From positions 27,234 through 91,233 of the forward strand of contig MWDO01000005.1 in the NCBI GenBank assembly GCA_002070605.1: a stretch of DNA of 64,000 nt, read 5' to 3'. Below are positions 17,541 to 25,994 of this stretch, piece after piece. A program made the position numbers and the translations under genes. The notes beneath the pieces are model-generated. The model was not told the DNA's origin. It was given only the letters and a program-made list of their open reading frames with translations, and did no database searches. This stretch comes from Spirochaetes bacterium ADurb.Bin133. Its GTDB lineage: Bacteria; Spirochaetota; GWE2-31-10; MWDO01. Positions within the stretch are counted from its first letter, which is position 1; every line of letters begins with the position of its first letter.

Positions 17541-20351
17541 ATGAAAAAGAATATTACAAAATTATTCTTATTGTTAGTAGTTTCAGCCTTTTTTAGCTTT
17601 AATTGCACTGTTCCGACTAATAATGGCGAAAACGGAGGCGGAGGAACTACTGTTATACCGCCAAACACTTTGATAGTTCATTATCAAAGAAACGCGGGAG
17701 ATTATGAAAATTATACGTTATGGTTATGGCATGATACTACTTTTGCATCTGTCGCAGGCTGGCCTGAAGGACTGGATTGGGATAGCAAAGATGATTTTGG
17801 CGCAGTTTTTAAGGTACCATTAAAAACTTCAGCCGAACAAGTAGGATTTGTTCCGGTTAATAAAACTATTGGAGACGATAGTAAAGACGCTGGAGATCAT
17901 GTTTTTCAATTCGTTTCATTATTTAAAGAAATATGGGTGTTCCAGGGAGACGCTAATTGTTATATAAGCAAGGATAAAGAAAAGGTTGAAGGTATTATTG
18001 GCGGTTATATTAGTAGCGAGACTGAAATGGTGTTAAAATTTGCCGAGGTTACGGCATTAACGCCGGAAGAGCTTGTTATTGTTGATAAAAATAATAATCC
18101 AATTACGATAAGTAGCATTGCGAATACAGGAATTGGAGTATTTAAGATTACTATACCAACAAAAGATCCTGTTGCCGACGGTCCTTACTCCGTTTCTTAT
18201 GGAGGGAAAACTATAGTCGTTAAAGTGTCGCCGTTTATGTTGGAAAAATATACATACGACGGTAACGATCTTGGACCTACATATAACAGTTCAAATGGTT
18301 CTACAACTTTTAAATTATGGAGTCCAACGGCTTCAGATGTGAAAATCGTATTTTATGATAAAATTAATCAAGCTACCAAATTAGATAATGAAATAACTAT
18401 GAGTTACAATGCTCTAAATGGATTATGGAGTAAAACCGTTAATCCTGCTGATATTGGAGTTACGGATTTGAAAGGATATTTTTATCAATATAAAGTTACA
18501 AACAATGGAGTTGAAAAAATATGTCTTGATCCTTATGCTAAATCTATGGCAGAATTTTATGTTGGAACAGGCGGTACCGTAAGTAGCTCGGCTCCAGACA
18601 AAGATATTATCGGTAAAGCCGCTATTATAGATCTTGCAGATACAGGAACTGTTTCTGATTACGCTCCTTTACCAGTTGATTGGAAAAGGGAAGATGTAGT
18701 AATCTACGAAGTTCATGTTAGAGATTTTACCTCATATTTTGGAGTTAATCCATCGGGCGCCTATCCGTCTGAAGTTAATAAACCAACTTCAAAACTTGGC
18801 ACTTATAAAGCGTTTATTGAGAATCTTGACTATATAAAGAATATGGGATATACTCACATACAATTTTTGCCTGTTATGAATTATTTTTACGGAGATGAGT
18901 CTAACAAAGAGCTAGAAACAACGCCTAAAGGTACTGCAAATAATTATAACTGGGGTTTTGATCCTCATCATTATTTTACCCCTGAAGGTATGTACGCCAC
19001 AGATTCAAAAGATCCTATTGTTAGAGTTAAAGAATTGAAGGAATTAATTCAAGCGGTACATGACAAAGGTATGGGCGTAATACTAGACGTTGTATATACG
19101 CATATGTCCGGCGCTCATTTTCTTGCCGATATAGTGCCTGAATACTATTTCTTTATGCAAAACGGTCAATATGTAGGAGCATTTGGTAATAACCTTGCTA
19201 CGACAAGAACAATGTCTAAAAAACTAATGATAGATTCATTACTTTATTGGACTTCAGAATATAAGGTAGATGGTTTTAGACATGATATGATGGGCGATGG
19301 CGATCATAAAGCGATTATGGAAGCTTACGATATGGTTGCCGCAGTTAATCCCAAAACAATATTTATTGGAGAAGGATGGACTACTTTTACAGGGGAAAAC
19401 GACGGAGCTTATGGAGCCGACCAAAACTCAATGAACGAGATGAACGATGGTGCGGAAAGAGTTGCGGTTTTTTCTGATGAATTTAGAAATTTAATGAAAT
19501 CAGGATTTGGGGCGGAGGGTTCGCCAATGTTTATTAGCGGTGGCGCTGTTGAGTTATTGAAAGTTTTTAATAATGTTAAAGGACAACCAAGTAATTTTAA
19601 TAATGCTTCTCACTCAAAACCGACTTTAAAGACTGCTAACGATCCGGGGCAGACTGTACCTTATATAGCGGCTCACGATAATATGACGCTCTTTGATATT
19701 ATATCAAGACAAACAAAAGCTAAACCTGATCTTTCTGCCGATCTTATTCATAGAAGAATTAGAATTGGAAATTTTATGTTGTCAATTACTCAAGGTGTGG
19801 TATTCTTTCACGCCGGACAAGAACTTGGAAGAACTAAACAGTATCTCGGAACGGATGCCGATCAGGGACCAAAAATTACCGAAGTTAAGTATTCGGATGG
19901 AACGATATTGAAATATGTTCATGATTCTTACGATTCATCCGACGCTATAAATCAGATTAACTGGGGAAATATTGTCGAAGGTAAACCCGGTAGAAAAACT
20001 ATGTTATATACAAAGGGATTGATTGCTCTTAGAAAATCTACTACGGCTTTTAGACAAGGAACAAGATTATTGACTAATAGCAATGTCAAGCAAATAAATT
20101 TTGTTGATCAAAAAGCAAACGATCTTGTAATAGGTTTTAGCGCAAAAGGGACAGACGCGACTTATTATGTATTTGTTAATACTGATTTGGTTAAGAGAAG
20201 CGCTAATTTAACTGTGGATATAACAAGCGGAGAAGTGTTAGTTGATGAGAACGAAGCTGGTATTTTACCAATATCAACTCCGTCGGGATTTACGCTAACT
20301 GCTGATAAAATTGAAGTAGAACCCTTAACGGGCGTAATAATAAAAATGTAA
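17541..20351 (+). CDS. pulA: Type I pullulanase, surface lipoprotein (GH13)
   Basis: 936 residues. Signal with Cys22 as likely lipid site (FSFNC, an atypical lipobox) and a short Gly-rich linker. Residues about 45-150 are a CBM41/PUD starch-binding module (LIVHYQRNAGDYENYTLWLW). A CBM48 module (about 235-330, STTFKLWSPTASDVKIVFYD) precedes the GH13 barrel. The pullulanase signature YNWGFDP is present. The catalytic triad is Asp near 580 (VDGFRHDMM), Glu near 611 (FIGEGW) and Asp near 713 (AAHDNMTLFD). It debranches alpha-1,6 links in pullulan or starch outside the cell, feeding linear maltodextrins to the amylases encoded next. A terminator follows. Confidence 0.95.
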   Translation: MKKNITKLFLLLVVSAFFSFNCTVPTNNGENGGGGTTVIPPNTLIVHYQRNAGDYENYTLWLWHDTTFASVAGWPEGLDWDSKDDFGAVFKVPLKTSAEQVGFVPVNKTIGDDSKDAGDHVFQFVSLFKEIWVFQGDANCYISKDKEKVEGIIGGYISSETEMVLKFAEVTALTPEELVIVDKNNNPITISSIANTGIGVFKITIPTKDPVADGPYSVSYGGKTIVVKVSPFMLEKYTYDGNDLGPTYNSSNGSTTFKLWSPTASDVKIVFYDKINQATKLDNEITMSYNALNGLWSKTVNPADIGVTDLKGYFYQYKVTNNGVEKICLDPYAKSMAEFYVGTGGTVSSSAPDKDIIGKAAIIDLADTGTVSDYAPLPVDWKREDVVIYEVHVRDFTSYFGVNPSGAYPSEVNKPTSKLGTYKAFIENLDYIKNMGYTHIQFLPVMNYFYGDESNKELETTPKGTANNYNWGFDPHHYFTPEGMYATDSKDPIVRVKELKELIQAVHDKGMGVILDVVYTHMSGAHFLADIVPEYYFFMQNGQYVGAFGNNLATTRTMSKKLMIDSLLYWTSEYKVDGFRHDMMGDGDHKAIMEAYDMVAAVNPKTIFIGEGWTTFTGENDGAYGADQNSMNEMNDGAERVAVFSDEFRNLMKSGFGAEGSPMFISGGAVELLKVFNNVKGQPSNFNNASHSKPTLKTANDPGQTVPYIAAHDNMTLFDIISRQTKAKPDLSADLIHRRIRIGNFMLSITQGVVFFHAGQELGRTKQYLGTDADQGPKITEVKYSDGTILKYVHDSYDSSDAINQINWGNIVEGKPGRKTMLYTKGLIALRKSTTAFRQGTRLLTNSNVKQINFVDQKANDLVIGFSAKGTDATYYVFVNTDLVKRSANLTVDITSGEVLVDENEAGILPISTPSGFTLTADKIEVEPLTGVIIKM

Positions 20352-20359
20352 AACATCTA

Positions 20360-20390
20360 AAAAAAACCTGCAATTTATTGCAGGTTTTTT
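20360..20390 (+). terminator. Intrinsic terminator after the pullulanase gene
   Basis: AAAAAACCTGCAA and TTGCAGGTTTTTT form a perfect stem with a short loop (TTTA) and T-run. Confidence 0.9.
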
Positions 20391-20403
20391 ATGTAATCCA
20401 TTG

Positions 20404-20450
20404 TTTTTTTTTGGGGGGGGACGGGGGAAAATAAATTGACACATATGATG
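20404..20450 (+). repeat. Single-unit CATATG element R4
   Basis: A T-run and G8 run (20404-20420) resemble the left arm of the larger arrays, followed by GGGGGAAAATAAATTGACACATATGATG with one CATATG at 20442. No right arm is visible. The word GACACATATGATG also starts R8, and GACGCATATGATG starts R9. Confidence 0.65.
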
Positions 20451-20465
20451 TTAGGATATTTTACA

Positions 20466-20500
20466 AATTCAAATCAAAATTTATTTTTTCGATTTGAATT
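20466..20500. promoter_or_regulatory. Perfect inverted repeat upstream of an alpha-amylase gene (operator candidate)
   Basis: AATTCAAATC (20466-20475) and GATTTGAATT (20491-20500) are exact complements separated by 15 bp, ending 28 bp before the amylase ATG. It could be a regulator site or an RNA hairpin in the leader. I do not see the same arms before the other amylase genes. Confidence 0.4.
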
Positions 20501-20527
20501 AAAAAAATATAAAACAAAGGAGATTTT

Positions 20528-23500
20528 ATGAAGAAATATTTAGTTTATGTATTATTGGCGTTATTGATATGTTTTGTAACGTGTACGCAGGATTCGTTGA
20601 AAGATCCGACAACGAACGACGTCAAAGCGACGACGACAACTAGCGTCGAGGCGACGACAACTACGGGAGCTACAACCACTACCACGACTTTACCTCAATA
20701 TCTGCCATATTTTGAACCGGCGGGAGGATTATATAAGAATTCTGTAACTGTGAAAATCAAAAGCAATCTGCCTGATACGGAGATTTATTATACGGACGAT
20801 GGTTCTACGCCAAATACCTCTTCGATGAAATATTCAGAGCCGATATTGATTTCTTCGCCTAAATTATTGCGAACAATGAGCGTTTCTAACGGTACAGAGG
20901 TTCATTATGCAATGAGTATGTTTGACATTGACGATACTCCCGACTTAACGTCGCATAAAGAATCTCCTAATTGGAATGATCAAATTATTTATTTTTTAAT
21001 GCTTGACAGATTTTATAATGGAGATACAAATAATGACGATCAAGGAGTCGGCGTTAATGGGATGGTAGAAGGAAAGTTTAATGGCGGCGATTTAGTGGGA
21101 TTGAAAAGCAAACTCCAGTACATAAAAGATTTGGGAGCTACGGCGATATGGATTACTCCTCCGGTTAAGAACCAATGGTCCGACGGTAATTACACCGGAT
21201 ATCATGGTTATTGGACGTCAAATTTTAGAGATGTTGATCCGCATTTCGGAACGATAGAAGATTATAAAAATATGGTAAAAGCGGCTCACGATCTTGGATT
21301 GTATGTTATACAGGATATAGTCCTTAATCATACGGGGGATTATTTTTATATGACTTCTATGCCATCTTCATATAACTATTCAAAATTTTTATGGGGAAAA
21401 AACTCCGGCTCGCTTCCAAGTTTTGCTCCGGAGCAATTGCCGTGGTCTTTTAATGATATAAGTTTTAAAAATCCCAATAGATTAACTGAGGATGAATATA
21501 ATTTCTTTTCTTTTTATCATTGGACGCCGGGTATTACCGATTATCTTAATGAAGAACAGATTTTTAATTATCAAATGAGCAATCTTGACGATATAAATAC
21601 TGAAAATGTGGTTGTAAGAAATTTATTAAAAGGCTATTTTAGATATTGGATAGATAAAGTAGATGTTGACGGCTATAGAATAGATACGGTAAAATATATA
21701 CCTCCGGAATATTTTGAAGATTTTAGTAATTCTAAGGAAGAAGGGAATCTAGGAATTAGAGAATACGCGAAGCAAAAAGGTAAAAACGATTTTATTTTGT
21801 TTGGAGAAGCCTGGGATACTGAAGATAAAAATTGCGTGATTTATACTAAATCCGAAGATGGAACGCCGCGTATGGACTCATTAATATACTTTCCTCTGAC
21901 TTTTGCAATTAGAGATTGTTTTTCTAATGGAAAGTCGACAAAAAGTATAGAAGACATACTGAATAATAGATACAAGGCGGGATATTTAAATCCAGATAAA
22001 TTGGTAACTTTTATTGATAATCATGATATTGCTAGGTTATATGAATCTCTCCCGGCTAGTTTAGTCAAGTCTGCTTATGCAATAATTATGACAATAACCG
22101 GGATTCCTCAAATATATTATGGAAGCGAACAAGGATTTGTAGAACCAAGAAGCGCTATGTTTAACGGCGGCTATTCGATTCCAGGACAGACAAATAGCGA
22201 AGATAAGTTTCATGTTTCTGGAGATTGGTATAACTATTTTAAAGATCTAATTAGTTTAAGAAAAAATAATAGGGTTTTCAGATATAATCAATTGGAAATG
22301 ATAGAATCGTCAAGTTCAGGCGCCGGATTATTATCTTACAGATTGACAGAAAAAGATAATTCTGGAAATCTAGTAAAAGGTATAGGACATGAAGCGCTAG
22401 TAATAATTAATACGTCAACAAATACTAAGCTATTGGATGTAGGATCTGGTTTTGCCGGAGGAGATATATTAGAAATTAAGGAACCCTATGTTGGAAGTAT
22501 GTCGAATACAATTAAGGTTGGATTTAACGGTAGAATAACTCAAGAAATTCCCGGTCAGTCTTATGGAATATATATTTTGTCGGAAAAAGGAACGCCTCCT
22601 ACTCAAGGATCTGAATTTATACAAATTAATAGCAGTTATGAAAATGTAATTAATGAATTAAGCATGAAAATTGAAGGAACTGTATCTAATCCGCCAGCTA
22701 CTATTAGATTGTTCTTTGATAACGATATCAACGATTACTTAACGATAGACGCTACAACGGAAAATTGGTCTAAAACAATAAATGTAGAATTTTTACTATC
22801 AAATGGCCATCATACTATAAAGGCAATAAGACATTCAAATGAAGTTGATAAGATCGCCTATTCTAATACAGTTGAATTTGATTTAATAAAACCATATATT
22901 GAAGTTGTAAATAAGAGCGATCCGGCTTTAGATAACAAAGGTCCAGCAGGGTATAATTATAAGAATCCAACAGATGGCACATATAAAAACCAAACAGATA
23001 TTCAAAATATAAAAATTTTAAGAGCTGGAGCAGACTTAAAGATAGAATTACAGATGAATATTATTTCTCGAACGTGGAATCCTACAGTAAATCCATTTGA
23101 TCACGTTTTGTTTAGCGTTTTTCTAATAGATAGCGATAATACAACGGGGTGCGCCGCTCATCCTAAACATAACTATAATATTCCAAATGGAAATAAATGG
23201 GACTATATGTTTAAAGCTGAAGGATGGAAAACTACCATGTTCAATTCTATAGGCGCCGATTCGACGACAGACGGCGAGGCGTTAAGTTATGGTCCTACGG
23301 CAGAAGTTAATTGGGATGACGATATGCAAACAGAAAAAGTTGGAGGAACCATAACATTTATTTTACCTTCTGCGGCTTTTGGAAGTCCCGATAATCTGAC
23401 TGGATGGAAAATATATATTAATACTTGGGATATGGATATGGGTAAATTAAGAGAATTGACTGCAGATGGCGCAGCTCATAAGTTTGGAGGAGGAGATGGG

Positions 23501-23551
23501 ACTGTAGACCCTCTGTTAATGGATGAAACAGATATTATTGATCTAATGTAG
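20528..23551 (+). CDS. Alpha-amylase family lipoprotein with DOMON-like C-terminal domain (GH13)
   Basis: 1007 residues. Signal peptide with Cys19 (FVTC), then a Thr-rich linker (to about 55). A chitobiase C-terminal-like beta domain follows (about 58-135, YFEPAGGLYKNSVTVKIKS). The GH13 catalytic domain starts at about 150 (IIYFLMLDRFYNGD). Triad: Asp near 386 (VDGYRIDTVKY), Glu near 425 (FGEAWD) and Asp near 498 (FIDNHD). After a C-terminal beta domain and an Ig-like segment, the last 220 residues (IEVVNKSDPALDNKGPAGYNY) resemble the glucodextranase-like DOMON domain found in amylopullulanases. It is a cell-surface endo-acting alpha-glucanase. Its leader and linker DNA closely match those of the next gene. 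Confidence 0.93.
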   Translation: MKKYLVYVLLALLICFVTCTQDSLKDPTTNDVKATTTTSVEATTTTGATTTTTTLPQYLPYFEPAGGLYKNSVTVKIKSNLPDTEIYYTDDGSTPNTSSMKYSEPILISSPKLLRTMSVSNGTEVHYAMSMFDIDDTPDLTSHKESPNWNDQIIYFLMLDRFYNGDTNNDDQGVGVNGMVEGKFNGGDLVGLKSKLQYIKDLGATAIWITPPVKNQWSDGNYTGYHGYWTSNFRDVDPHFGTIEDYKNMVKAAHDLGLYVIQDIVLNHTGDYFYMTSMPSSYNYSKFLWGKNSGSLPSFAPEQLPWSFNDISFKNPNRLTEDEYNFFSFYHWTPGITDYLNEEQIFNYQMSNLDDINTENVVVRNLLKGYFRYWIDKVDVDGYRIDTVKYIPPEYFEDFSNSKEEGNLGIREYAKQKGKNDFILFGEAWDTEDKNCVIYTKSEDGTPRMDSLIYFPLTFAIRDCFSNGKSTKSIEDILNNRYKAGYLNPDKLVTFIDNHDIARLYESLPASLVKSAYAIIMTITGIPQIYYGSEQGFVEPRSAMFNGGYSIPGQTNSEDKFHVSGDWYNYFKDLISLRKNNRVFRYNQLEMIESSSSGAGLLSYRLTEKDNSGNLVKGIGHEALVIINTSTNTKLLDVGSGFAGGDILEIKEPYVGSMSNTIKVGFNGRITQEIPGQSYGIYILSEKGTPPTQGSEFIQINSSYENVINELSMKIEGTVSNPPATIRLFFDNDINDYLTIDATTENWSKTINVEFLLSNGHHTIKAIRHSNEVDKIAYSNTVEFDLIKPYIEVVNKSDPALDNKGPAGYNYKNPTDGTYKNQTDIQNIKILRAGADLKIELQMNIISRTWNPTVNPFDHVLFSVFLIDSDNTTGCAAHPKHNYNIPNGNKWDYMFKAEGWKTTMFNSIGADSTTDGEALSYGPTAEVNWDDDMQTEKVGGTITFILPSAAFGSPDNLTGWKIYINTWDMDMGKLRELTADGAAHKFGGGDGTVDPLLMDETDIIDLM

Positions 23552-23620
23552 ATGTAAAGATATGTATATTAGGGAAGATGAATAATTCATCTTCCTAATT
23601 ATTTTTTTAAGGAGATAAAA

Positions 23621-25486
23621 ATGAAGAAAAATTATTACCCTTATTTAGTTTATGTATTATTGGCGTTATTGATATGTTTTGTATCGTGTACGCAGGATTC
23701 GCCGAAAGATCCGACAACGAACGACGAGACAACGACGACAACTAGCGTCGAGGCAACAACGACAACTACGGGAACTACAACCACTACCACGATCCCGGGG
23801 ACTTTATCTGAAGCGAGTTTGGTAAACGGACCGGAAGATTGGAGAGATCAAGTCATATATTTTATGATTACAGACAGATTTAAAGACGGAGATACTGGAA
23901 ATAATGAAACGAGGTTTAGAGATAACAATCCGGCAACTCCTTTACATAATCCGGCAGATCATAAGAAATATCATGGCGGGGATTTGAAGGGTATAATGGA
24001 TAATGTCGGCTATTTGACCGATCTGGGAGTTAACTCTATCTGGATAACGCCCGTCGTTTACAATGTGAGGGAGGATGATGGATACACCGGATATCATGGT
24101 TATTGGGCGTGGGATATGACGATGATGGATCCGCATCTTATTCCTAACGATCTATCAACAGATAAAAACAGAGGAATTAATTTTTATAAACATTTTGTAG
24201 ATACGATGCACGCTAATAATATATACGTTATACAGGATATTGTTCTCAATCATATGGGTAATCTGTTTTTATACAAAATTGGCGGGAAAGAAAATTGGAA
24301 TCCGACATACAAAGCTACCGGCTATGGAGAAGCCGCTCTTCTATGGATCGAAGAGTCGTCTCATGCGGGAAGCGCCTGGATTGATATAGGATTGAGAAGA
24401 AAGCCGCCGGCTCCGTTTGATTCTCCATCGTTTTATAATTTATGCGGGACTTTATCCGATTCATATCCGTTATTGGGAGATTTATCCGGATTGGACGATC
24501 TTAAAACGACTTCGCCCGACGTTAGAACTGTTTTAAAAAATATCTATATAGACTGGATAAAATATGCCGGTATCGACGGATTTAGAATTGATACGGTTAA
24601 ACATATAGAGACAGATTTTTTTGAGGATTTTAATCTTGCCGTGAGAAATTATGTCAAGGGGAATAACCCAAATAAAAAATTTATTCAGTTTGGCGAATAT
24701 TTTGGAACTACGCATAGCGTAATGAAGGACTATACGACCGGAAACAAAATGGATTCTCTTTTGAATTTTGAGTTATATTACGCAATGAATAATGTCTTTA
24801 GAACCTATTCTACTAATGGAACCCTTTATGCGACTAACAAATTGACAAAAGAATTAAATAATAGATCTGTCTTGAGAGATACCCCTATATCGGATGGAGG
24901 CGCGGGATTGTCAGCCGCGGATGCCGTTGTTAATTTTATTGACAATCACGACGTTGCAAGATATTTAAATGCTCCCGGACATAATACTACCACATTAAAA
25001 AGCGCTCTAGCGTATATATTAACTACTAAGGGAATTCCTTGTATATATTACGGGACTGAAAAGGATCTAAAAGCTTCGAGCGCTTCGGCAGAACCGGGAC
25101 GAATAGATATGCCGAATTTTGATACGACCGGAGATACTTACAATTTCTTGAAAGATATGATTAAAGTAAGAAAAGACAACGTTGCGCTTAGAAGAGGCGA
25201 AATTAAAGTAATAAAGGATTCTGCAAATGCCGGAATATTTGCCTTTTCGAGATATACGGGAGCAGCGTCGGAGAATATTTATGTTTTCTTTAACACTGCA
25301 AAAGAGGATTTGGCGGATGATGCGATTTACGATTCGAGCGAGGTTGATTTGCTAACAAAAGACGAAACGTTAACTAAGATATATCCTCCCGGTTTTGAAG
25401 AGATATCTGTAATGCAGGACGCTACCGGCGATTATGTAAAAATTAATTTAGACGCTTATAGTTTTAAAATATTTAAAAAGAAATAG
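23621..25486 (+). CDS. Alpha-amylase family lipoprotein (GH13)
   Basis: 621 residues. Signal with FVSC (Cys23), a Thr-rich linker to about 65, then GH13 (about 75-540): VIYFMITDRFKDGD, GGDLKGI, VLNHMG. The triad is Asp near 323 (IDGFRIDTVKH), Glu near 358 (FGEYFG) and Asp near 443 (FIDNHDVARYL). A C-terminal beta domain ends at the stop. It lacks the chitobiase-like and DOMON-like parts of its neighbour. AAGGAG precedes the ATG by 7 nt and the gene begins 70 bp after the previous stop, so both amylases are probably on one transcript ended by the hairpin at 25505. Confidence 0.93.
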   Translation: MKKNYYPYLVYVLLALLICFVSCTQDSPKDPTTNDETTTTTSVEATTTTTGTTTTTTIPGTLSEASLVNGPEDWRDQVIYFMITDRFKDGDTGNNETRFRDNNPATPLHNPADHKKYHGGDLKGIMDNVGYLTDLGVNSIWITPVVYNVREDDGYTGYHGYWAWDMTMMDPHLIPNDLSTDKNRGINFYKHFVDTMHANNIYVIQDIVLNHMGNLFLYKIGGKENWNPTYKATGYGEAALLWIEESSHAGSAWIDIGLRRKPPAPFDSPSFYNLCGTLSDSYPLLGDLSGLDDLKTTSPDVRTVLKNIYIDWIKYAGIDGFRIDTVKHIETDFFEDFNLAVRNYVKGNNPNKKFIQFGEYFGTTHSVMKDYTTGNKMDSLLNFELYYAMNNVFRTYSTNGTLYATNKLTKELNNRSVLRDTPISDGGAGLSAADAVVNFIDNHDVARYLNAPGHNTTTLKSALAYILTTKGIPCIYYGTEKDLKASSASAEPGRIDMPNFDTTGDTYNFLKDMIKVRKDNVALRRGEIKVIKDSANAGIFAFSRYTGAASENIYVFFNTAKEDLADDAIYDSSEVDLLTKDETLTKIYPPGFEEISVMQDATGDYVKINLDAYSFKIFKKK

Positions 25487-25502
25487 TAATAGAATTTCCC
25501 AA

Positions 25503-25538
25503 TAAAAAACGGCGGGTTTTAATCCGCCGTTTTTTATT
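25503..25538 (+). terminator. Intrinsic terminator of the amylase genes
   Basis: AAAAAACGGCGG and CCGCCGTTTTTT form a perfect stem with a loop GTTTTAAT; T-run follows. Confidence 0.9.
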
Positions 25539-25575
25539 GATTTAAAGAATTGGTTCAAAGAGAAAATTTTAGGAG

Positions 25576-25690
25576 TTACATATGTGTCAATTTATCCGCT
25601 ACATATGCGTCAATTTTTATCCTTAATACCATATGTGTCAATTTTATCTTTAATATTATATGCGTCGATTTTATTTGACACATATGCGCC
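25576..25690 (-). repeat. CATATG array R5 (reverse orientation)
   Basis: CATATG centres at 25579, 25602, 25630 and 25681, plus a degenerate TATATG at 25659, in the context CATATGTGTCAATTTTAT. Spacing is 21-29 bp, tighter than elsewhere, and no CGACAATTGTCG or arms are present. It lies between convergent transcription units. Confidence 0.8.
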
Positions 25691-25693
25691 AAA

Positions 25694-25969
25694 TTATTTG
25701 TTGTCCGTTTTTACTTCTTTTACTTCTTCCGGATTATCTGCGGCGGGGCAATTTTTTTCTATGTATCTGTCAAGAGTTCTAACCGCGTCTTTATATATTT
25801 CTTCGCCGCCTTCGATATAAAATTCCATTTTTTTCAAACTCTTATTGATTTTTTTTCCTAAAGAGCGATCTTTACTATCCAAAAGTTTGCGCAACTCTCT
25901 TGCAAATTTTTTTTCCGTCGCCATAATAGCTTTTATCTGTTCCGATATTAATTTAATTTTGTTTTCCAT
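25694..25969 (-). CDS. Small helical protein at the end of the phosphate operon
   Basis: 91 residues, mostly charged helix (MENKIKLISEQIKAIMATEKKF...), with no membrane segment. A coiled coil is likely for the first 60 residues and the tail is acidic and disordered-looking. AGGAG lies 7 nt before the ATG and the gene starts 25 bp after the phoR stop, so it is the last cistron of the pst-pho operon. No family recognised. Its stop lies 4 bp from repeat array R5. Confidence 0.65.
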   Translation of the reverse strand: MENKIKLISEQIKAIMATEKKFARELRKLLDSKDRSLGKKINKSLKKMEFYIEGGEEIYKDAVRTLDRYIEKNCPAADNPEEVKEVKTDNK

Positions 25970-25994
25970 TTTGTTCTCCTAAAATATATTTGTT

